NCBI RefSeq assembly: GCF_023734775.1
Contig: NZ_AP025732.1
Location: 6,632,501-6,696,500, forward strand
Direction of reading: 5' to 3'
DNA: 64,000 nt
Origin: Nostoc cf. commune SO-36
GTDB taxonomy: Bacteria > Cyanobacteriota > Cyanobacteriia > Cyanobacteriales > Nostocaceae
Shown here: piece by piece, positions 15,254 to 25,590 of the stretch
Layout: each line of letters begins with the position of its first letter
How positions within the stretch are numbered: the stretch's first letter is position 1
Program-made: the position numbers and the translations under genes
The notes under the pieces: generated by a model
Told to the model about the DNA's origin: nothing
The model's database searches: none
The model's input: only the letters and a program-made list of their open reading frames with translations

Positions 15254-18200
15254 TTAATCGTTACCAATGAGATTAACGATCGCTGTAGCTAAATCCACCG
15301 GATCGACGGGTTTAGGTAGGTGTTTTTGAAATCCGGCTGCCATTGCTTGGTTATAATTAATTTCTCCGGCATAAGCTGTCAACGCGATCGCCGGAATTTG
15401 CCCGCCTTTGTCTGGCGGTAATTTTCTGATCTCGCGCAGTAACATATAGCCATCCATCACGGGCATTCCAATATCGCTTAAGAGAATATCTGGCTTTAAT
15501 TGCACTAATGTTTTCAGCGCTTCATTTGCTGATTCAACTGCTGTCACGGTTGCGCCATATTGTTCTAGCGCAAAGCTAAAAAACTCTCGCACATCAGCTT
15601 GATCGTCTACAAGTAGTATTTGCACTCCCGCAAGTAGTGTGTCGTCAGTACTGATTTCTGCTTGAGAAACTTCACCACTACTTATTCGCTCAGAATTTTT
15701 CAGCAAAGGTATGCTGACTGTAAAGGTAGCCCCTTGTCCTTCTCCTGGACTATCTGCCTGAACTGTACCACCGTGAAGTTCTACTAGATGGCGCACAATT
15801 GCCAGTCCTAATCCCAGTCCGCCAAATACTCTGGTTGTTTTACCATCTGCTTGCCGGAAGTAATCAAAGACGTAGGGCAAAAATTCCGGGTTGATTCCTT
15901 TACCTGTATCAATTACCTGGATTTGGGCATTTAAGCCAACTTGCTCTAAACGCACTTCTACAAGTCCTTCTGTGGGTGTAAATTTAACGGCATTGGAAAG
16001 GAGATTCCACATCACTTGTTGCAAGCGATCGCTATCGCCGAGAACTTTGCCGATATCATTACTTAACACCGTCTGAATTTTAATTGATTTGGCTTCTGCT
16101 GCTAAACGCACCGTTTCTAATGCAGATGCGATCGCTACTTTCAAATCCACTGCATAGAGATTTAACCTGACCTTACCTTGTAAAATCCGCGAAACATCAA
16201 GTAAATCGCCAATCAATTGGGTTTGTAACTTGGCATTGCGCTCGATTGTTTCCAATGCCCGGATTCTAGTGGCTTCGTCGAACTTGCGGGTTCTGAGTAA
16301 CTTTGCCCACCCTAAAATCGGATTCAAGGGAGTTCGCAGTTCATGGGAAAGGACAGCGAGAAATTCATCTTTAATCCGGTTGGCTGTTTCGGCTTGTGCC
16401 CTGGCAGTTTTTTCCGCTTCGTAAAGTTGAGCGCGAGCGATCGCTTGACCACACTGCTGTCCCAGTGTCAACATAAATCCCCGGTCTTCTTCGTTAAATA
16501 TTTGGGCAGTAGTAAAACTTAATCCCAAAGCCCCAATTACTTTACCTTCTACTATCAAGGGAATGGAAGCCCAGGCATTATTCGCTATAACAGTCACAAT
16601 ATCTGCTAAGTCGGGATATCTAGCAATCATGGCTGCTAAATTTTCTAAAAAATCGGCTGCCCAGTTCTGACTGTCTCTGCTATTTGGTTAGGTGCTGCGA
16701 TCGGAAAACTTGTCGAAGTATTTATGAGCGTTTGCGGATAGCCAATTGCTTGCACAACTTTTAGGGTAGTATTTCCTTCAGTAAGTAAGACAACGGAACC
16801 ACCAGTAGCTTCCAAGGCGGTAATCCCTTGATTTACAACTACATCAGCCACTTGTTGGGGAGTTAGTGCTTCCGAGAAGGCAGCAGTTATTTTTTGTAAA
16901 AGTATCGTGCGATTGACAGACCTTTCAGCCGCCTGTTTTGCCCGTTGAGTTCTTGATAGAGTCTGGCGTTGTCGATGGCTGTGGCCGCCCGACGAGCAAT
17001 ATCTTCTGCTAAAGCCAAATCTGTTTGTTGGTAGTACCGTCCCGACTCGGCTGTAAAAAAGGAGATTGCTCCAAATAATTGCCCACGAGAACGTACTGGA
17101 ATCACCATTAGAGAACGAATACCCAGACTTTGCAGCAATTTTAGATGTTCGTTATCTTCAGCCATCTCTACCAGATGAGAATCAGATAATTCAAAGTAAA
17201 AGATAGATATTCCTAGCCTTAGCTGGCGTACAAGCTGTTTAGCTCTGGTTTTGGGTCGATAACGCCGTCGGATTTCGTCTAAAGTATTTAGTTTTGTGGG
17301 GTCGGCAATTGCGATCGCAATTTGTTTACTTGACCAATCTTGCTGGAAAACATCTACAATACACCAGTCAGCCAAGGTGGGAACTGCCAAATTTACCACA
17401 TTTTCTAAGGCAATTTCATAATCTAAAGACGCAGCTAGTAAGGTGCTGGCTTCGACTAAAAAGTTTTGGGTTGCTTCAACTCGTTTGCGTTCACTAATAT
17501 CCTCAATAATGCCCAATGCATACTTTGGTTGTCCGTTAGCATCCCAAACGGCTGATGAAGTTAAATTTACCCAAACTATAGAACCATCTTTGCGGATGTA
17601 GCGTTTCTCTAGGGAATAACCACTAATTTCTCGTGCCAAAACTCGCCGAGCATTTTCCCAATCAACTTCTAAGTCGTCAGGGTGGGTAATTTCCTGAAAG
17701 TTCATTTCAATTAGTTCTTCATGGCTATAGCCAGTAGTTTCGCACAGAGCCGAATTAATTTGCAGAAATTGTCCATCCAAGCCTACTAGAGCAATGCCCA
17801 CAGCTGCCTGATTGAACATTGCTCGAAACTTTTCTTCACTTTCCCGCAAGGCTACTTCTGTTTGCTTTGCTACTGTCACATCTGCCAAAATAATCCCAAT
17901 TCCTACGGTTTCACCCATTGCGTTTTTGACTGGGTAATAGTTGCCTAGCCAGTAGCCGTAACTTTTGAGTTTTCCCTTTGTCTCACCGCTAATTTCTACA
18001 TTCAGCTGGGGTTCTCCAGTATCTAACACGCGCTGTAAGTGGATCTCAAACTCAGTAGCCATCGCTGGCAAAACTTCGCTAAATTTGCGTCCTAGATGTT
18101 CTTCGATGGTCAAACCGTTAATATCAGCGAAAACTTGATTAATTCGGATATATCGCCGTTCCCGATCTAAAAAGCATACGGCAACAGGAGCAGCTGCGAG

Positions 18201-19503
18201 TAGGGAATCTAAAAGAGATAGAGATTCGGCATAATGGATTAAAGCTTGGTGGATATCTCGATAAAGTCGGGCATTTTCCACCGCTAAAGCAGCACGATGG
18301 GTAATATCTGTTGCTAAAGTTAAGTCAGTGCGATCGTAGCGACGGTCTGATTCGGCGATAACAAAGCTAATGCAGCCGAGAACTTGTCCTTGGGCGATTA
18401 AGGGCACAATCATCAAAGACTTCATCCCCAATTGCCGAAAAAGCTCTAAGTGTTCCTGATTTTGAGTACTTGTTACTAATAGCGAGTCAGATACCTCTGA
18501 GATTAATTCGCTTTGCCCCGTTTGCAATACTTTATTAATTGCATTTGCACCCTTGCAATCTATTCCATATTGCTGAAGTTTACGCGCTAACTCCGCTTTC
18601 GATGAGTCTGCATGGGCAATAGGTAAGCGACGAATGGAACCATCTGCATTTAAAATATCAACGCAACACCAATCAGCCAGCTGGGGAACTGAGATTTTGG
18701 CGATCTGTTCTAAGGTTTGTTCATAATCTAGGGAAGTAGAGAGTAAACTACTAACTTGAGCAACATAACGGAATCTTTCTTCTGCTTGCTTGCGCTCTGT
18801 AATATTTACACCTACACAGGTGATACCATGAATGCTATTATTTACATCCCTTAGTGGTTCAACTAGCAAATCATAGTAACGGTCTTCTCCACGAATTGTT
18901 AGATAAACCTCTTCACGGGTTGCAATACCAGTCTCCATTACCTTCAGCTTAATTGCGCTCAATTGCTCTGCTACTAAGGCTGGAAATAATTCATTCATCA
19001 GACTTACCTAACAATTCCTCAGCAATATTTAGACCTTGAAGATTATGAATCCACTGATATCGCAAATCACGATCCTGCTGAAAGATCACGATATCTGAAT
19101 TACTTAACGCTAATCGAAATCGCTCCTCACCAACTCTTAGCTTCTGTAGATTTTCATCAGCCCGCTTTTTAGCAGTCTTTAATGCCTCACATAAGATACT
19201 GACGAGCAATCCCTGTAATGCAAATAACCCAATTCGCGCAGAGTTTGATAAATCAAAACTTAGCTCATAAGCTGGAGGGAGAAAGAAGTAATTGCTCAGT
19301 AATGCAGACAACGAAGTTGCTAACAGCCCTGACTTCAAGCCACCATACCAACCACTCACCATTACAGCGCTAAAAAATAGCAGGAAAGGAGTTCCCCCCA
19401 TTCTTAACCACGGGTCTAGCATCAGCATTAGCACTAATGCAAGAGCGACAATTAATACAACAATGCTGTAACGCGCTAATTGGGAATAATTAATATGGGC
19501 CAT
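15254..19503 (-). pseudogene. Large hybrid sensor histidine kinase broken by three frameshifts
   Basis: Four minus-strand frames align into one protein of about 1416 residues. The order is a DUF4118 membrane sensor (PFLLFFSAVMVSGWYGGLKS), PAS, GAF, PAS, PAS, GAF, GAF, HisKA with H-box FLAVLSHELRTPLNP, HATPase with GLGLGLAIVRHLV, and a receiver domain (LLVDDQAD, DILLSDIGMPVMDGY). The breaks are one surplus T near 18992, one missing base near 16944, and one missing T in the six-base run at 16647-16652. The reading across each break matches what the domains need. As written the kinase half lacks its sensors. It would sense several signals and pass phosphate to its own receiver. It may be a true pseudogene. 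Confidence 0.85.
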
Positions 19504-20124
19504 GAAAATGTTTTGGAATAAGCAATACTTATTGCAGAGGCTCTACATACCGTAAGCTAGTTTGTAAATTTTGGTAACTTATCCACGGATAGATTTTTAT
19601 TTTGTTTTAAAAACCTCTTTTGCTAGAAGCGAATTCCTCAAAAATATTGTATGGTCAGGAAAAGTTATTGTTAATTGTATAAAAAGTATTTAAAGATACT
19701 GTTTAATCGTCATTTATCACTATGTCATTGCGTACCGCCAAGGGCGGAACCCGTAGGGTACGGAGCAACGCGGAGTGAAGCAATTGCAAGGCTTTTAAGC
19801 GATTTACCTTTTGTAATATAGTTAGATTTATTTGTGCCTACCTACTTAAAGCAAAAACCATAGCTTTTTCGCAGTAGTCAATAAAATTGGCTCAGATTTA
19901 TGAAACAGTTTTTTTTACAAAAATACTTGGTATAGGTACTTTTGTCTAGATTAGTTACTACCACAAAAAAAACTGTCATAATTACAATCAAGCAAACAAT
20001 CACTTGAGAAATATATTAAAAATAGTGATTCAATAATTTCTCTCTGCTCAAGTATTAAATGCTATTAGAAATTGAAATATTTTTATGCAAGCAACAATTT
20101 CAAAAAACGTGAGATAGCTTTTTG
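19504..20124. other. Gap with a GTCATTGCG-type repeat
   Basis: This stretch is AT-rich upstream of the kinase gene. One end of a dispersed repeat, GTCATTGCGTACCGCCAAGG, starts at 19724, and the GTACCGCCAAGGGCGGAACC portion is the inverse of a segment at 53500-53530. No further gene or RNA was seen. Confidence 0.5.
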
Positions 20125-20304
20125 ATGTATTTTCTTCGTAAGTTATGGTTGAAATTGTTAGGTTTTATGTTGAAAATAACGGTATTTATTTTTGTAGTGT
20201 TGTCCATGTTTTATATTCTATTTTTCAAAGATTCTGGCACGTCTATGGTTTATATGCTTGGTGCAATAGTTTGTACACTACTATTAATAAATAATAAACT
20301 CTAA
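20125..20304 (+). CDS. Possible small two-helix membrane protein
   Basis: From ATG 20125 the frame encodes 59 residues, MYFLRKLWLKLLGFMLKITV, then a helix FIFVVLSMFYILFF and a second YMLGAIVCTLLLI. It is AT-rich like its surroundings, has no clear ribosome-binding site and no family match. It may be a real small membrane protein, but low-complexity, T-rich DNA easily encodes hydrophobic frames by chance. Confidence 0.3.
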   Translation: MYFLRKLWLKLLGFMLKITVFIFVVLSMFYILFFKDSGTSMVYMLGAIVCTLLLINNKL

Positions 20305-20446
20305 TCTCTGGAACTACCCATATTAGAATCACCGGAGCATCTATCAATTTTAAATTCATTGAAAAGCAAGTTTAGAAAAGCAAGGGAGGAAGAAAAATTA
20401 TTAGTAAATAGCTCTTTCTTCCCCTGCTCTCTGCGGTGAGAATATC

Positions 20447-21274
20447 TCAAAGTAACTTGAAGCCGAGGTTATTGAGGGCTTCACGTAAGCGATCGCGTCC
20501 TCTCAGTGATTCTACGGTTGCGATGCGTTGGGATGAGTGTTCTGACCAATCGCCAGCAATATTCATCTTTTGTTCAGTATAAAAGTCTTTGATGATTTCG
20601 TTGTAGTGAGCGATCGCTTCCTCTTGCTCTGCCAATTTATAGGTTTCACGGTGCAGCACGTCTGACTGGGGCAACCTTGGCTTAATCGCTGCTTCTACTT
20701 CCGGATTTGGATAGCCAACACACAGCCCAAATACAGCATACACAGAGGAGGGCAAATTCAATATCTCTGCTACTTCTTGGGGGCGATTCCTGATTCCACC
20801 GATATATACTGTTCCCAAACCGAGTGACTCGGCTGCTACTGTTGCGTTTTGCGCCGCCAAAGCTGCATCAACTGTTGCCATCGCAAACATTTCCAAATAT
20901 TCCAGTGCATCATGAGATATGCCGCGACTATCAGCAACGTAACTTAGACGCGCCAAATCTGCCAACCAAACCAAGAATAAAGGCACTTGCTTAACATGTG
21001 CTTGGTTTCCTGCTAGCTTAGATAACTCCTCTTTGCGCTGTTCATCTTCTACTGCTACCACACTCCAGGTTTGCAAATTAGAAGAAGTAGACGCAGATTG
21101 GGCGGCTGCAATCAACAACTCCAAAGTTCCTGGTGGTAAAGAATCAGATAGATAAGACCGAATTGAACGGTGAGATAGTAGTGCTGTTAGAGAATCATTC
21201 CATTCAATTTGGGGATTGAAGGGAATTTCACCGTAGCGCGAGCGCAGAAGTTCTGTAGGATTAGTCATAATCAA
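20447..21274 (-). CDS. Nitroreductase family protein (NfsA-like)
   Basis: This 275-residue FMN-dependent reductase has the family opening SLTALLSHRSIRSYLSDSLP, where the HRSIR motif binds FMN phosphate. The middle part is ATVAAESLGLGTVYIGGIRN, followed by GLCVGYPNPE. The C-terminal arm ends RGRDRLREALNNLGFKLL, as in oxygen-insensitive NADPH nitroreductases. It would reduce nitro compounds or quinones with NAD(P)H. It is third in a minus-strand series after a cysteine-dioxygenase-like gene and an aldolase, with a repeat element between. Confidence 0.9.
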   Translation of the reverse strand: MIMTNPTELLRSRYGEIPFNPQIEWNDSLTALLSHRSIRSYLSDSLPPGTLELLIAAAQSASTSSNLQTWSVVAVEDEQRKEELSKLAGNQAHVKQVPLFLVWLADLARLSYVADSRGISHDALEYLEMFAMATVDAALAAQNATVAAESLGLGTVYIGGIRNRPQEVAEILNLPSSVYAVFGLCVGYPNPEVEAAIKPRLPQSDVLHRETYKLAEQEEAIAHYNEIIKDFYTEQKMNIAGDWSEHSSQRIATVESLRGRDRLREALNNLGFKLL

Positions 21275-21311
21275 TTTCCAGATTTACATTTCAAAAGCTG
21301 TCAGATGTTTG

Positions 21312-21478
21312 ATCAAAGAAGAATTCAGAACTCAGGAGTCAGCATTCAGTATAAATTCGAGTTTCAATGAGGGGTAGCGAGTCCGCCCACTCTGTAAAGA
21401 AGCAAGCTACACGCTGTGTCTAGTAGAGAGCATCTGAATATTGGCTAAAGTATTCTGACTTCTGAATTCTTATTCAAA
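21312..21478. repeat. GAATTCAGGAGTCAG-type inverted-repeat element, copy 3
   Basis: Left end AAGAAGAATTCAGAACTCAG and right end CTGACTTCTGAATTCTTATT are inverted. The interior is more diverged than in other copies. It lies between the aldolase and nitroreductase genes. Confidence 0.65.
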
Positions 21479-21499
21479 TTAGTATCAAAACATACAGCA

Positions 21500-22258
21500 C
21501 TAATCTAGCAATTCGGGTTCTTCGCGTACAATTCTGTCGTAAAGAGGCTGGAAGCTGAACCACCCGCTTATATGTGACCCCACTTGAGTTTGTGTTAAAC
21601 GAGCTGTTTCGTGTTTGATAATAGTAGGTCTACCCGCAGCTTCTGCCAGGAGTTGGCCTTGACACGATCGCTCCAAGCTAATATACCAAAAGGCAGCTTC
21701 ATCTACTGTATGTCCTACAGTTAAAATACTGTGATTACGTAAAATTATGGCTTTGTTTGGCCCCAAGGCTTGCGCCAGTCGTTCACCTTCAGAAGTTTCT
21801 AAAACAACACCAGTGAAATCGTCAAACAGCGAATGTTCTTCATAAAAAGCACAAGAATCTTGAGTCAAAGGGTCAAGGAGACGACCTAAACTAGACCAAG
21901 CTTTACCATAAAGTGAATGGGCGTGAGCCGCCGCAATTACATCAGGTCTAGCTTCATGAATCTGAGAATGGATGGCGAAAGCAGCTCGGTTCACCTCAGC
22001 ATTGCCTTCAACTACTTCACCTTCTTTGTTAACCAAGAGCAGGTCAGAAACTCGGATATGACCGAAGTATGTACCAAATGGATTGACCCAGAAATGGTCT
22101 GTAAACTCTGGATCGCGAGCTGTAATATGGCCTGCTATTCCCTCGCTAAACCCAAACTTTCCAAAAAGGCGAAAAGCGGCGGCGAGACGTTGCTTGCGGT
22201 GGAGGCGTTCGTCTTCAACTCGCTCGAATACAGGGGGTTGTGGTCTAATGTAGGACAT
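21500..22258 (-). CDS. Class II aldolase/adducin family protein
   Basis: This 252-residue protein has the zinc-site histidines in HAHSLYGKAWSSLG, preceded by RPDVIAAA, and a third in LRNHSILTVGHTVDEA. The N-terminal GFSEGIAGHITARDP is the typical G-S---G-H-- loop. These enzymes are zinc-dependent aldolases, epimerases or salvage enzymes; the exact substrate cannot be told. The ATG overlaps the end of the upstream cysteine-dioxygenase-like gene by 14 bp, so the pair was built as an operon. Confidence 0.88.
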   Translation of the reverse strand: MSYIRPQPPVFERVEDERLHRKQRLAAAFRLFGKFGFSEGIAGHITARDPEFTDHFWVNPFGTYFGHIRVSDLLLVNKEGEVVEGNAEVNRAAFAIHSQIHEARPDVIAAAHAHSLYGKAWSSLGRLLDPLTQDSCAFYEEHSLFDDFTGVVLETSEGERLAQALGPNKAIILRNHSILTVGHTVDEAAFWYISLERSCQGQLLAEAAGRPTIIKHETARLTQTQVGSHISGWFSFQPLYDRIVREEPELLD

Positions 22259-22911
22259 ATTCTATTTCTTCTTCTTTACAGGGGGCGTTGGAATATCCAG
22301 AGCGAAAAGATTTAACGCTGTGAGATTCTAGGATGAACTGGTGACGCAAAACACAACCAGTATCATTACCCAGGATATGGATGGATACAGATGCGCTCTG
22401 GGATGTGGTTTTAACGGCGTGGATATCACCATCTGGGGGTAAAAGGCGGTAGATATCCCCTGGTTGGAGCAATCGCACTTCAGTTACTTGTAATTGTGCG
22501 TGTCCTTCCGCTTCACCCACTATCTACACGGCGATAGACTGTTTCTTCTTGATTGCCTTTATATAAACCAATCAATCCCCAGGCTAGATGATCGTGGACA
22601 GGAGTTGTGGAACCTGGGGGAATCACCAAACTAAATACTGACAGAGAACGGTCTTTAGCGCGATAAAGCAACCACTGACCAATACCGCCACCCATCTTGC
22701 TTTCAGGATTCACTTGGGCAAACTTTTGGGGTAGCCATTCCTGTTGGGCAAGCAGTTCTTGAAAATAGGGTTCTAATCTAACGAGAGTTTGGGTGCGATC
22801 GTCAACAGTACTAGCGCTAATTTCCCGCACTGTTGCGACAAAGGATCGTACTTCCTGGCTCTCAATAAACCATTGGTCTTCTGGTAATGGTTCCAATATG
22901 GTGTGCGTCAT
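22245..22911 (-). pseudogene. Cysteine-dioxygenase-like cupin, frameshifted
   Basis: The first frame (22911 to 22513) encodes MTHTILEPLPEDQWFIESQE through the metal-site motif PPGSTTPVHDHLAWGLIGLY and stops after YRRVDSG. The second frame resumes at GEAEGHAQLQVTEVRLLQPG, then DIYRLLPPDGDIHAVKT, which holds the third metal histidine. One surplus base near 22516 splits them; the repaired length is about 221 residues, normal for the cysteine or 3-mercaptopropionate dioxygenase family. The wild type would oxidise a thiol to a sulfinic acid with iron. As written, the protein lacks a metal ligand. The stop overlaps the start of the aldolase gene. Confidence 0.85.
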
Positions 22912-22960
22912 CTATTAATTCCTCTGGTTAGGAGACGACTAAGATTAACTAAATTATTAA

Positions 22961-23025
22961 TTTGTAATTCGTAGTTAAGAATTCAATTACGAATTACAAA
23001 TTACGAATTATGAATTACGAATTAT
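22961..23025. repeat. STRR heptanucleotide array (AATTACG/TTCGTAA)
   Basis: Six or more copies of the heptamer in inverted and direct orientation lie between the cysteine-dioxygenase-like gene and the IscB remnant. The array supplies the last codons of that remnant (IIRNS). Confidence 0.8.
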
Positions 23026-23217
23026 TTTAATGCCAGGATGAATCTTGAAGCCAAGTTGCTCAAGTTTGAGATTAGAAAGAGACTCCTTTAGAATAATAGT
23101 AAAGGGATATCGCTGGAAGACAGTAGCTTTACCTTGTGACAATAGCAGCCTAGCATGACTGATGCGTACTGGATACAAGGGTTGTTGGTTGGCATCGAGA
23201 ATGAATACTTTAGTCAT
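23008..23217 (-). pseudogene. IscB N-terminal remnant (PLMP/RRXRR domain)
   Basis: The 69 residues MTKVFILDANQQPLYPVRIS, then HARLLLSQGKATVFQRYPFT and IILKES are the PLMP (RRXRR) N-terminal domain of IscB-type RNA-guided nucleases, the transposon-associated ancestors of Cas9. It ends LGFKIHPGIKIIRNS, where intact proteins read LKIDPGSKTTG to begin the RuvC fold; here the catalytic aspartate position is histidine. Everything downstream is missing and replaced by STRR heptamers. So only a relic remains, and it cannot cut DNA. A structured region directly upstream could be the old guide RNA. Confidence 0.7.
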
Positions 23218-23239
23218 TCATTAAATTCCTTACGAATAA

Positions 23240-23525
23240 ATGTTGTGAAGGACTACCAAAAATCAATCATTCAAATCTATAGGGTGAGTTAATAAGTACG
23301 ACACTATCTTGATTTAATCTGTCACAGTGCTTTATGCTTCTGGCGAATTCACCCTATAAGTTGGATATTTTATAATATTTGGAACTCCCTAAGCGACAAC
23401 AGTTGCTTAAAGGTCAACTCCAGTACTCTCGTCTTTACCGACTTATTAGGGATCTCCAAGGAATAAATTATCCAATATTGTGGGGTAGTCTCACAATCAG
23501 TAGTTGGATATTTTTTATTGGAAGT
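23240..23525 (-). ncRNA. Candidate HEARO/omega-RNA region upstream of the iscB relic
   Basis: In intact loci the omega RNA lies just upstream of iscB. Here that region folds into several nested stems: TATAGGGTGA/TCACCCTATA (23278-23287 with 23349-23358), GGAACTCCCTAAG (23381-23393) with CTTATTAGGGATCTCC (23442-23457), AGTTG/CAACT (23401-23419), and a TCCAA...TTGGA stem enclosing ATTGTG/CACAAT (about 23471-23508). The assignment is by position and structure and has not been compared with the family model. Confidence 0.42.
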
Positions 23526-23697
23526 CTCTTAACTGTGATATTGGTTTAATAAATACTGTAATTCAGTCGAATAAGCGGTGAATTTACTACAAGCAGAAAT
23601 TATCATATACAAATTTAAAAAGCAATAGGCTAGTTGGGGCGTACAGATGTACGCCCAGGCGTTAGGGGCGCACATCTGTACGCCCCTACCACTGCAT

Positions 23698-23737
23698 TAA
23701 AACTACCGCAGAGATAATCATCTCTGCGGTAGTTTTA
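23698..23737 (-). terminator. Strong hairpin terminator after the carotenoid-protein gene
   Basis: An 18-bp perfect stem (TAAAACTACCGCAGAGAT and its complement, loop AATC) ends in a T-run on the minus strand (GTAGTTTTA). It sits about 58 bases after the stop of the helical carotenoid protein gene. The stem can also act in the other direction. Confidence 0.65.
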
Positions 23738-23794
23738 AGCTAACGATTATTAAAGTAGAACAAAAGGAGCCAAGCCTAGCTTAATTTGCTACAT

Positions 23795-24289
23795 TCAGTT
23801 CTCTCCAATTCTAGAAAGTATTGAGAGTTCTTGGGCTAAGTTAACCCATCGCTGTACTACACTCAACATAAAATTAACCCGTTGCTCAAACTCTAGCTTT
23901 TTGATCAATGCAACAAATTCATCTGTTTCACCAGGTAGCTGATAGTCGGATGGCATTTGAATGACGCTTCCATTGTCCATTCCTTGTGCCAGCAGCAACC
24001 AAACATCTAATTTGGCATTGGGGCTTAGAGCATTATAGCCTTGGGTAATATTGTTAGCTGCACCATTAATAATGTCGCGTTGTGCTTGCAGTTGCTCTTC
24101 TTTAGACAAGTTCTGTATTTGGTCAAAGACTGCTTTAGCAAGACTTTCAACGCTTGAAGGAGGTGTCGGGTTTAGTTGCTCTTTAAGATCCAAGTAACCG
24201 AACCAAAGTAGGGCTAGCTGAGTATCTACATCAAAGCGTTGAAAAGTTTCTAAAGCTGGTCTTGTTGCTTCATCAACTGTGTAAGTCAT
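23795..24289 (-). CDS. Helical carotenoid protein (OCP N-terminal-domain homologue)
   Basis: Starting from ATG 24289 ([20 protein letters not shown]), the 164-residue, all-helical protein matches the N-terminal domain of the orange carotenoid protein alone. It has [40 protein letters not shown] and [20 protein letters not shown], with the tryptophans and tyrosines that line the carotenoid tunnel. Helical carotenoid proteins bind a ketocarotenoid and quench singlet oxygen or phycobilisome energy. There is no C-terminal NTF2-like domain, so this is not a full-length OCP. A TTG 12 bases upstream is less likely as the start. Confidence 0.9.
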   Translation of the reverse strand: MTYTVDEATRPALETFQRFDVDTQLALLWFGYLDLKEQLNPTPPSSVESLAKAVFDQIQNLSKEEQLQAQRDIINGAANNITQGYNALSPNAKLDVWLLLAQGMDNGSVIQMPSDYQLPGETDEFVALIKKLEFEQRVNFMLSVVQRWVNLAQELSILSRIGEN

Positions 24290-24602
24290 AAAAAAGTCCA
24301 ACTATCGTTTTGGCTATTTTGATTTCGTCAGTTTTTTAACTGAAAAAATTTGCTTTCAGTACTTCATATAACTTAACGAACAAATCCAGATAGATAACCC
24401 TACTTAGGGTAGGTATAAGACTCATTACATAGGACAGATATAGATAACTGAAGTTGCTAGTTACAAAAATGCCTGTTTTGGTGTATGGGAAAGTTAAGTA
24501 ACGTCTGTGACTGTAAGCGATCGCTTGAAGGGATTCGTGATTATAATGCGATCGCGCTTCTACTGCTACGCTAAACTTAATGTCACCCCAAAACTTGCCC
24601 TC

Positions 24603-25355
24603 ATGTCCGCCACCAAAGATTTTGACCTCCCAAAAGATGTAATATTTCCTCCAGGAGACTTATATAGTGACGAACCGCCCTTGGAAAGTGAATTACATCT
24701 ACGCCAAATAATTCTGCTATTACAATGTTTGGAATTGTGGTGGCAAAATCGCAATGATTTTTATGCTGCGGGTAATCTGACAATTTACTACAGTCCCCGT
24801 CAGCGTAAGTCAGAAGACTTCCGGGGGCCAGATTTTTTTGTCGCCCTGGGGTGTGAACGCAAAGTTCGTAAAAGTTGGGTAGTATGGCAAGAAGATGGCA
24901 AATATCCCAATATCATTGTCGAGCTTCTGTCTGAATCCACAGCAGCGATTGACAAAGGTTTAAAAAAACAAATTTTTCAAGATATTTTTCGCACTCCCGA
25001 ATACTTCTGGTTTGACCCAAATAATTTAGAATTTGCTGGGTTTATTTTAGTTGGGGGTACTTATCAACCCATAGAATCTAACCCTCAAGGTTGGTTGTGG
25101 AGTCAGCAACTAAGTTTGTATTTAGGTGTTCATGAAAATAAATTGCGTTATTTCACCCCAGAAGGGCAGCTAATTCCCACACCTGAAGAGCTTGCTCAAC
25201 AACAGACGCAACGTGCCGAACAAGAAAAACAACGTGCTGAACAAGAAAAACAACGTGCTGAACAAGAAAAACAACGTGCTGAACAAGAAAAACAAAGAGC
25301 CGATCATTTAGCAGCAAAACTGCAAGAACTAAATATTGATCCAGAAAACTTTTGA
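24603..25355 (+). CDS. Uma2-family endonuclease-like protein with coiled-coil tail
   Basis: From ATG 24603 (MSATKDFDLPKDVIFPPG) this is a 250-residue member of the Uma2 (DUF820) group, a PD-(D/E)XK nuclease-like fold found in tens of copies in cyanobacteria. The core motifs are PDFFVALG, and NIIVELLSESTAAIDKGLKK followed by YFWFDPN. The tail contains four QRAEQEK heptads encoded by a 21-bp repeat (25200-25290), predicting a coiled coil. The function of the family is unproven. The upstream frame to 24507 adds residues unlike the family, so I reject it. The stop codon lies at the edge of a repeat element. Confidence 0.88.
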   Translation: MSATKDFDLPKDVIFPPGDLYSDEPPLESELHLRQIILLLQCLELWWQNRNDFYAAGNLTIYYSPRQRKSEDFRGPDFFVALGCERKVRKSWVVWQEDGKYPNIIVELLSESTAAIDKGLKKQIFQDIFRTPEYFWFDPNNLEFAGFILVGGTYQPIESNPQGWLWSQQLSLYLGVHENKLRYFTPEGQLIPTPEELAQQQTQRAEQEKQRAEQEKQRAEQEKQRAEQEKQRADHLAAKLQELNIDPENF

Positions 25356-25563
25356 AGAAGAATTCAGAAGTCAGAATTCAGGAGTCAGAATAAAGACGCT
25401 CGAATACTCGCTAACGCTACGCTATCGCGGACTCGCTCTAAGCGAAGCATCCCGAAGGGTATACGCTGCGCTATCCGCCACTCGTACAGAATTCATTCTG
25501 TTAGCGGTAGCGGGGCGTTTAGCCCCATTCTGACTCCTGACTCCTGAATTCTGTTCGATAAAA
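25352..25563. repeat. GAATTCAGGAGTCAG-type inverted-repeat element, copy 4
   Basis: The left end TTTTGAAGAAGAATTCAGAA overlaps the stop codon of the Uma2 gene, and the right end CTCCTGAATTCTGTTCGATA is its inverse. The interior repeats the GTTAGCGGTAGCGGGGCGTT module of the 4660 copy. Confidence 0.8.
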
Positions 25564-25590
25564 ATTGATCATGCCTAAATTTTATAGGTA

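Noticed and set aside
18000..19503. Separate two-gene sensor system (DUF4118 protein plus PAS/GAF protein)
   Set aside because: The frames join at a one-base shift inside a PAS domain, so one broken gene is more likely than two genes.
24507..24602. Extended N terminus of the Uma2 gene
   Set aside because: The extra 32 residues do not resemble the family, and the ATG at 24603 starts the usual sequence.
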